A stretch of DNA of 64,000 nucleotides from Byssochlamys sp. IMV 00236 (lineage: Eukaryota > Ascomycota > Eurotiomycetes > Eurotiales > Thermoascaceae), in NCBI GenBank assembly GCA_001931875.2, contig MSJH02000698.1, positions 1-64,000 of the forward strand, in the 5' to 3' direction. Below the pieces are notes generated by a model. It made no database searches. It was not told the origin of the DNA and was given only the letters and a program-made list of their open reading frames with translations. Each line of letters begins with the position of its first letter. Within the stretch, counting starts at the first letter, position 1. Positions 63,431-64,000 of this stretch are shown in pieces. The translations under genes and the position numbers were made by a program.

Positions 63431-64000
63431 TATAGAGATATTAAATAATATTATATATAAACCTAGAATTTCTACTATAAAATATATAAAGGGATAAATT
63501 AATAAATTAAGGCAGAATCTATATTTTTATAAAATATATTAAGAGAATAAATAAATAATAAAAAGTTTAAGCTCTAGATATAAGAAAGACTATTAAAACC
63601 TATTAGGTTAAATTCTTTAAAAATAAACTAGGAGAAGACTTAGACCTTAAAATTCTCTAAAAATTATTATTAAATATAATATTAATAAAGAATTTAAAAA
63701 AATAACTAGTAACTTAGCCTATTATTATAAGTATATATATATTCTTAAATAAAAAAAATAATATTAATAATTAGAAGAAGAGCTATAAGGAAATTCTAGT
63801 TTTTCCTTAAAAGAAAAAAGAAGTTTTTTATTAAAAAAAAATTAAGATATTTTATTATAGTAAAATTATAGAATAAGAAAAAATATCTAATTATTCTTAT
63901 TTTAATAACTTAAATAATTATTAAAATTTATAAATAAATCTCCTATTCTTATTAAGTAAATAAATTATATCTTATATAAAGATCCCCTATATAATAAAGT

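Larger units (their letters stand above)
61150..64000 (+). mobile_element. Ty1/copia retrotransposon, 5' part, running off the right edge
   Basis: Gag-like sequence is followed directly by a copia-type integrase on the plus strand. RT and RNase H, which follow integrase in Ty1/copia, would lie beyond 64000. The 5' LTR was not identified. It is RIP-damaged like the rest, and is the only copia element seen in the window. Confidence 0.75.

Noticed and set aside
1..64000. Organellar (mitochondrial) origin because of AT richness
   Set aside because: There are no rRNA, tRNA or respiratory genes. LTR retrotransposons and RIP-type transitions point to the nucleus.

Overview
The window is a very AT-rich block of filamentous-fungal (probably ascomycete) heterochromatin, made almost entirely of dead transposable elements inserted into one another. 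CpA and TpG dinucleotides are nearly absent and TpA is in large excess. Reading frames are broken almost only by TAA/TAG where glutamine or tryptophan codons are expected, and paired repeats differ mostly by C/T and G/A. This is the signature of repeat-induced point mutation (RIP). I found no intact host gene, rRNA, tRNA or CRISPR array. Species cannot be named from the sequence.

Layout by letter. (1) X1, 653-15106: a Ty3/gypsy element on the minus strand with 292-bp LTRs, about 6.0 kb once its insert is removed. It is split by G1, 2540-10962, a second minus-strand Ty3/gypsy element with 140-bp LTRs and a perfect 5-bp target duplication (AATAG). (2) X2, 15107-23976: a copy of the gag half of X with one LTR, abutting X1. 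It is split by Y1, 15720-22251, a terminal-inverted-repeat DNA transposon with an 8-bp duplication (ACTTATTT). (3) W, 23977-56804: the 3' part of a diverged relative of element Z. It is split by Y2 (26080-43272, duplication AATATTCT), which contains Z1 (27255-37447, 326-bp LTRs). W's own 3' LTR is split by V (43670-56742, 147-bp LTRs), which contains Z2 (46257-56506, 331-bp LTRs). (4) U, 56805 to about 57.85 kb: integrase and chromodomain remains of a chromovirus into which W lies. (5) About 57.85-60.9 kb: AT-rich sequence I cannot assign. (6) About 61.2-64.0 kb: gag and integrase remains of a Ty1/copia element running off the right edge.

The nesting gives a relative order without any dating: U before W; W before Y2 and V; Y2 before Z1; V before Z2; X2 before Y1; X1 before G1. 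In the Z, V, G1 and X elements the reverse transcriptase and/or integrase can still be read through the RIP stops (for example YIDN, FLDN and YFNN at the place of the xxDD box). U and V carry a recognisable integrase-linked chromodomain, a domain associated with insertion into heterochromatin, which fits this self-nested cluster.

The least ordinary parts are these. Element Y has GC-rich inverted ends, a 147-bp in-frame tandem repeat (about 4 units in one copy, about 7 in the other), a palindromic AGCATATGCT-like word scattered through it, and a long decayed frame I do not recognise. The Z/W family carries an extra lysine-rich coding module of about 3 kb between integrase and 3' LTR. V is a small element that keeps only an integrase-chromodomain region between its LTRs.
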